Source: CAYFMH01 sp964344165 (GTDB lineage: Bacteria > Patescibacteriota > Gracilibacteria > UBA4473). Taken from it: a DNA stretch of 23,998 nucleotides. Position numbers and translations under genes: made by a program. Under the pieces are notes generated by a model. The model was given only the letters and a program-made list of their open reading frames with translations, was not told the DNA's origin and did not search any database. The first letter of the stretch is position 1; every line of letters begins with the position of its first letter. Location: assembly GCA_964344165.1 (NCBI GenBank), contig CAYFMH010000020.1:1-23998 (forward strand), written 5' to 3'. Positions 20,256 through 23,998 of this stretch are shown here, in pieces.

Positions 20256-22187
20256 CTAATCCTCTGATTCCATTTCTCCAATTATCTCATCCGCCGCTCG
20301 CAAGAGGCTCGTCAGCGTATCTGGCTTGTGCAAAACATTGAGAAAAATTCGGATCACCTCGTGTTCATCTATTTTTTGGTTAACCCAATCTTTTACAGTA
20401 TCCTCATCTTCTATTCTTGCCGGCAACAACTCACAGAGTAGATGGTTTCCATGGTATTCCTGCGCTTCTCGAACCTGCTGAACAAACGAAACAAATGGTT
20501 GATTAAAATCAATGGCAGCAATTTTTTCTAATCCCCAAACAGAAAATCCCTCCACTTTGAATTCCTGGTCCCCCAATCTTTTTACCAAGCCTTCAACATC
20601 CATATTGCTTCCCCGATTTCGTTTCAAACGTAGAATTCGGTGCACCTGCCATTCATAATCCGACTGTGGAACATCCTGAGTCTCAAAAACAAAATAACGA
20701 GACAAATGAGGAAGCTCCTTCATCAAATCTTGAGCTTTTTGCACCTCACTATCAAGAAACTTTCCTTTACCCGTGAATCTCCAAAGCCCCGAAATACGAA
20801 CTAAATCTCGCAACTGATGGGCTATTTTTGTTCTCTCCAAAAACAAATTTCCCATAATATCGATCAAGTGTCCTTCATTGATTCCTCCCCCAGAACCCTC
20901 GCTCATCCCATAAGCAATATCGGACTCACTTGGATAGGTATTTTTGTTTAATAACACCAAGCCTTTTCCAGTTCCTCCTATTCGCTTACTAAAAAACACC
21001 GCATCTCCAACATAAAGATTAGTATTACCTGGATTATAATCAGGATCATCATCATGGACAAAAAACCGATTATCCTGAGCCGCATCAATCCAGAGGTGAT
21101 ACCTCTTTTTTCCAAGTTCTTTATTTTTTGCTTCTATCAACACCGACAAACGATGTATATCAAGTTTCCTTTTCCCAGCCCGAAATTCTGAAGAAACCAA
21201 AATAACTACTGGATCATCATTTTTTCCCTGAGCTTGCTCCATTTCTGATTTCCTGAAAACCTGAGCCACAATCTCATCCTCAGACATATCCAAATCCTCC
21301 ATATCAATAACCTCCCGCCTATCTCGCACTACCAAATGAGGCATTTTTAGATATTCATAAGGCGTATAATAAAGTTTCGCCTGCGGATAAGTTTTCCAAA
21401 ATCGATCCTGTAGTGCGCGAAAGGCATTGGTCGTCCCGTATGTATAATATCCCTCATAATTAGGACCAAACGTTCGGCGCAAAGTTTCTTTAAATCCTGC
21501 CAACAAAATGGAGAATTTTTCATCCGAATAATGCTGTCCCAAAAAATCCTGAACCTGCCCATGAAATTTTGTTAATTTTTCTGATCTTTTTGGGAGCCCG
21601 GCTTTTAAGTAGGCACCTTCTTCGCTTTCTCTATTTTCTTCACAATGATCCTGCACATAACTCACCCATTTTTCAAAATCCGGTTGAGCCTGAACCACCT
21701 TCACCGCCTCTCGAAAAATATCAAACTCTAACTCCAGAGGAAACAAAAGATTGTCTCGATGAAGCGGAAAATCAATCCGCCCCAAAGCAGAAATAAAAAT
21801 AAAAAAAACTTCATGTCCGGCCACATAAATTCTCTCCATATCACACTTCATTTTTTCTTTCCTTTTTTCTCGATCATCGATCTGAATCAAACAATCCACC
21901 CAATCCCGAGCTCTCATATTTTCTTCTTCTAGCGTTCGTTTTGTTTCCAGTCCTCCTAACAAAGTTTCCATCAGATGAAGCATTCCCTCTGAATCAAACC
22001 CAGGCAATTTCATTGCTTCAGCAAGTCTATCTCTCTTATGGCTCAACAGCCACAAAAGATCTCCCACCTGGCGAGGAAATTGATCTACAAAACCAGCTAA
22101 TTCAGGATTATTTGCCCCCAAAGATCCTAATAAATCATGAAGTGATCGATCACCTAATACTGACAAAGTAGAAAGTTTATCTGACAT
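20256..22187 (-). CDS. PLP-dependent enzyme, class V aminotransferase-like, with long N-terminal extension
   Basis: The protein has 643 residues. The PLP fold is seen from about residue 240: GTTNAFRAL (251-259, phosphate-binding turn), VVILVSSEFRAGKRKLDIHRL (327-347), LWIDAAQD (365-372, Asp368 for the pyridine N) and GDAVFFSKRIGGTGKGLVLLN (394-414, K401 as the Schiff-base Lys). This resembles cysteine-desulfurase-type enzymes, but I cannot name the family. Residues 1-240 are helical and charged, of unknown role. The region after 430 (DIMGNLFLERTKIAHQLRDL) is also unusual. Its 3' end faces that of the TrmB gene (47 bp gap), and it lies 77 bp after the hydrogenase delta gene. Substrate unknown. 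Confidence 0.6.
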   Translation of the reverse strand: MSDKLSTLSVLGDRSLHDLLGSLGANNPELAGFVDQFPRQVGDLLWLLSHKRDRLAEAMKLPGFDSEGMLHLMETLLGGLETKRTLEEENMRARDWVDCLIQIDDREKRKEKMKCDMERIYVAGHEVFFIFISALGRIDFPLHRDNLLFPLELEFDIFREAVKVVQAQPDFEKWVSYVQDHCEENRESEEGAYLKAGLPKRSEKLTKFHGQVQDFLGQHYSDEKFSILLAGFKETLRRTFGPNYEGYYTYGTTNAFRALQDRFWKTYPQAKLYYTPYEYLKMPHLVVRDRREVIDMEDLDMSEDEIVAQVFRKSEMEQAQGKNDDPVVILVSSEFRAGKRKLDIHRLSVLIEAKNKELGKKRYHLWIDAAQDNRFFVHDDDPDYNPGNTNLYVGDAVFFSKRIGGTGKGLVLLNKNTYPSESDIAYGMSEGSGGGINEGHLIDIMGNLFLERTKIAHQLRDLVRISGLWRFTGKGKFLDSEVQKAQDLMKELPHLSRYFVFETQDVPQSDYEWQVHRILRLKRNRGSNMDVEGLVKRLGDQEFKVEGFSVWGLEKIAAIDFNQPFVSFVQQVREAQEYHGNHLLCELLPARIEDEDTVKDWVNQKIDEHEVIRIFLNVLHKPDTLTSLLRAADEIIGEMESED

Positions 22188-22264
22188 TGTTTATTGTTTA
22201 TCATGTTTAAATAAAAATGTCAACAAAAATTCAAGAAAAACAAAACATCCCTACAACCTACCAC

Positions 22265-23113
22265 CTACAACTTCTCACTTTTCTTCACCACCGGACAAAA
22301 CATATCCATCACCGGATGGTTATCCTTTTCTATTTTCTCCCGTTCCTTGATATCTTTCTCCATCATTTCTTGAAACTTCACCCCCGCAAATCGGTTTAAA
22401 TGTTTAAAAATCGTATCTTTTGGGATACCTTTGCTCTCGAGTAGTTTGAAGTACGCTTTAAAATTGGTGTCTCCGTACGGCCCTCGACACCCGATGCACG
22501 GATAGTTCTCTTGCGGACACATGACAGAACAGTTGCCGAAGGTCACCGGACCGAGGCATTCAATCCCCTCCTCGAGCAAACATCCTCGCTCTCGCAGATT
22601 ACATTCGTAGCAGATCGGTTTTTCGTACACTTTGAATTCTTTTCCAAGTAAAGTTTGTTTGATAAATTGAAGAAATTCCTGCTTGTCCATCGGACACCCT
22701 CGGATGTACGCATCCACATACACGTGCTTATCCACGGGCATGGGATTCAAACTTTTCATCTGCTCGAGTTCTTTTTGTTGATAAACCGAAAGTTGAACAT
22801 TTTTATTGTTCACAAAATTCTTAATCGCCGGCACACACCCGTCTGTAGCACAGGATCCGATCGCCACCAGCTTCTTCGTTTTTTTCCGCAAATGCTTCAC
22901 TTCTTCCAGATCTGCTTCGCTCACCACCACCCCCTCCAGAAAAATAACGTCAAAATTCGTTTCTTCATCATTGTACTCTTTCCCGACTGGAAAAGACCTC
23001 AGATCTACGGCCTCCAAAATATCCAGAAGTTCTTTTTGGTAGAGAATATTGAGCTGACACCCCATGCAGCCCGTAATTCCATAAATGCCTATTTTTAACT
23101 TCTTGTTTTTCAT
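22265..23113 (-). CDS. hydD: [NiFe]-hydrogenase small (delta) subunit, sulfhydrogenase / group 3b type
   Basis: The protein has 282 residues. The first cluster motif is GITGCMGCQ (C16, C19), followed by IGSCATDGCVPAI and YIRGCPMDKQEFLQFI, which give the ligands of the proximal cluster. The C-terminal half has ICYECNLRERGCLLEEGIEC, then GNCSVMCPQENYPCIGCRGP, which supplies further [4Fe-4S] ligands. It lacks a Tat signal, so the enzyme is cytoplasmic, as in group 3b. These enzymes exchange electrons between H2 and NAD(P)H or sulfur. It is encoded 133 nt after the gamma gene; the catalytic alpha subunit does not follow, although alpha usually does in such operons. Confidence 0.85.
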   Translation of the reverse strand: MKNKKLKIGIYGITGCMGCQLNILYQKELLDILEAVDLRSFPVGKEYNDEETNFDVIFLEGVVVSEADLEEVKHLRKKTKKLVAIGSCATDGCVPAIKNFVNNKNVQLSVYQQKELEQMKSLNPMPVDKHVYVDAYIRGCPMDKQEFLQFIKQTLLGKEFKVYEKPICYECNLRERGCLLEEGIECLGPVTFGNCSVMCPQENYPCIGCRGPYGDTNFKAYFKLLESKGIPKDTIFKHLNRFAGVKFQEMMEKDIKEREKIEKDNHPVMDMFCPVVKKSEKL

Positions 23114-23246
23114 AATTTTTAATTTTGTAATTTTTAATTCTTAAATAATTTTCTAAATCTTAATTTTTAAATCCCAATCCTTCACTTTAACCTTTGACTT
23201 TTAAGTTTTGAGCTTCCTAAATTAATCATTACTCATTATTCATTAC
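23114..23246. repeat. simple-sequence spacer in the hydrogenase operon
   Basis: This gap is made of TAATTTTTAATTCTTAAAT-like tracts and TCATTACTCATTATTCATT (23226-23244), which continues over the stop codon of the gamma gene. The last word recurs at 16168-16186, over the stop codon of the NUDT9-like gene. No promoter or gene is evident. Confidence 0.4.
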
Positions 23247-23998
23247 TCATTGTTGACTGTAAATTTCATCATAACGAAACACCGGCCCATCTTTACAACA
23301 ATATTTCCCCCGAATCATACAGTGTCCGCATCGCCCCACCCCACACTTCATGTGCCGCTCTTCGGAAATCCAGATCTGATCCGGATTAAATCCTTTGTCT
23401 AATAACTTTTTTGCAGCCACTTCCATCATAATCGGCGGCCCACAAACAAAAATCACTTTATTTCGGTCCGGCGTGGGTTTCAGATAATCCGTGATAAAAC
23501 CTTTTTTCGCGTCTTTTACTTTTTCGTTGCTTTTGTCTTCGTCGCTGAAAGCCAGCTCCATCCCCATATCTTGCTTCTCCCACTTCCGGAAATCTTCGCC
23601 AAAGAGCACATCCTTCCCGGTCCGGAATCCAAAAAAGTTCCGAACGCTTTTGAATTTGTCTCGATAAATCTCAAGATATTCGATGATCCCACGAAGCGGC
23701 GCTATCCCACATCCACCTCCAATGATAATTACATCTTTTCCATGAAAATCCGCCATCGGGTATCCTCGACCGTACGGTCCTCGCAAACCTACTTTATCTC
23801 CTTTTTTGAGTGAACAAAGTGCGTGGGACACATTTCCGACATCACGAATCGACATCTCAAAATAAGTCGTATCAAAAGAGCAGATCGAGATCGGTGCTTC
23901 TCCGATTCCAAGGAGGTTGCACTGCATAAATTGCCCTGGGTCATGATTGATCGGTACTTCAAATCGCAGGAGGTATTCATCCACCGTTTGCTGCGTAA
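23247..23998 (-). CDS. hydG: [NiFe]-hydrogenase gamma subunit (FAD/NAD(P)-binding), 5' end beyond window
   Basis: About 250 residues are visible. The reading frame stays open to the right edge (TQQTVDEYLLRFEVP), so the start lies outside the window; the GTG at 23984 is probably internal. Domains in order: an FAD-binding ferredoxin-reductase barrel (PGQFMQCNLLGIGEAPISI, then LRGPYGRGYP), a NAD(P)-binding Rossmann fold (DVIIIGGGCGIAPLRGIIEY, then KVIFVCGPPIMME), and a C-terminal [2Fe-2S] site (MKCGVGRCGHCMIRGKYCC). It passes electrons between NAD(P)H and the hydrogenase clusters. It lies upstream of hydD in the usual beta-gamma-delta-alpha order; beta would be beyond the edge. Confidence 0.85.
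   Translation of the reverse strand, partial: TQQTVDEYLLRFEVPINHDPGQFMQCNLLGIGEAPISICSFDTTYFEMSIRDVGNVSHALCSLKKGDKVGLRGPYGRGYPMADFHGKDVIIIGGGCGIAPLRGIIEYLEIYRDKFKSVRNFFGFRTGKDVLFGEDFRKWEKQDMGMELAFSDEDKSNEKVKDAKKGFITDYLKPTPDRNKVIFVCGPPIMMEVAAKKLLDKGFNPDQIWISEERHMKCGVGRCGHCMIRGKYCCKDGPVFRYDEIYSQQ

Overview
The window looks like chromosome from a small-genome anaerobic bacterium of the Candidate Phyla Radiation (Patescibacteria) or a similar reduced lineage. Supporting signs are short AT-rich intergenic spacers, host-type genes with almost no Shine-Dalgarno sequence, TrmB-type regulation, NAD made only by salvage, and group 3b-type [NiFe]-hydrogenase subunits. Genes end in TAA, TAG and TGA, so TGA is a normal stop. 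The phylum is an inference from style, not from a marker gene.

Layout. Positions 1-7112 hold ordinary and small accessory genes: a coiled-coil hypothetical protein, a YcgQ/YcgR-type permease pair, tRNA-Thr(TGT), yaaA, a predicted modification-dependent nuclease (EVE-like domain plus PD-(D/E)XK-like domain), and four small envelope or secreted proteins. Positions 7306-20208 are the core of the window, a large NAD salvage and turnover island. Positions 20256-22187 encode an unusual PLP-dependent enzyme. Positions 22265-23998 encode the delta and gamma subunits of a sulfhydrogenase-type hydrogenase, the gamma gene running off the right edge.

The NAD island is almost entirely on the minus strand and has four transcription units. 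(a) NMN adenylyltransferase, nicotinate phosphoribosyltransferase and a NUDT9-type ADP-ribose pyrophosphatase. (b) A glutamine-dependent NAD synthetase fused to a NadD domain. (c) A J-domain pseudokinase and a vWA-domain protein. (d) A pyruvate-kinase-like barrel protein, a divergent adenylosuccinate-synthetase-like enzyme and nicotinamidase. Together PncA, PncB, NadD and NadE make a complete nicotinamide-to-NAD route, and the NUDT9-like enzyme handles ADP-ribose released when NAD is consumed. The pseudokinase, vWA, PK-like and PurA-like proteins have no place in the standard pathway; they are the best candidates for an undescribed NAD-linked system.

Units (b) and (d) are preceded by two diverged copies of one regulatory block of about 180 bp, each carrying the same inverted repeat, TTGTCA-N9-TGACAA. 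Related half-sites lie between unit (a) and a divergent TrmB-family regulator gene, and one overlaps the regulator's own -35 box. Both blocks are followed by a leader palindrome whose arms differ in sequence but still pair. Genes of units (b)-(d) are visibly GC-richer and have strong AGGAGG-type ribosome binding sites, unlike unit (a) and the flanks. I infer that a foreign gene set was brought under a local NAD-linked operator.
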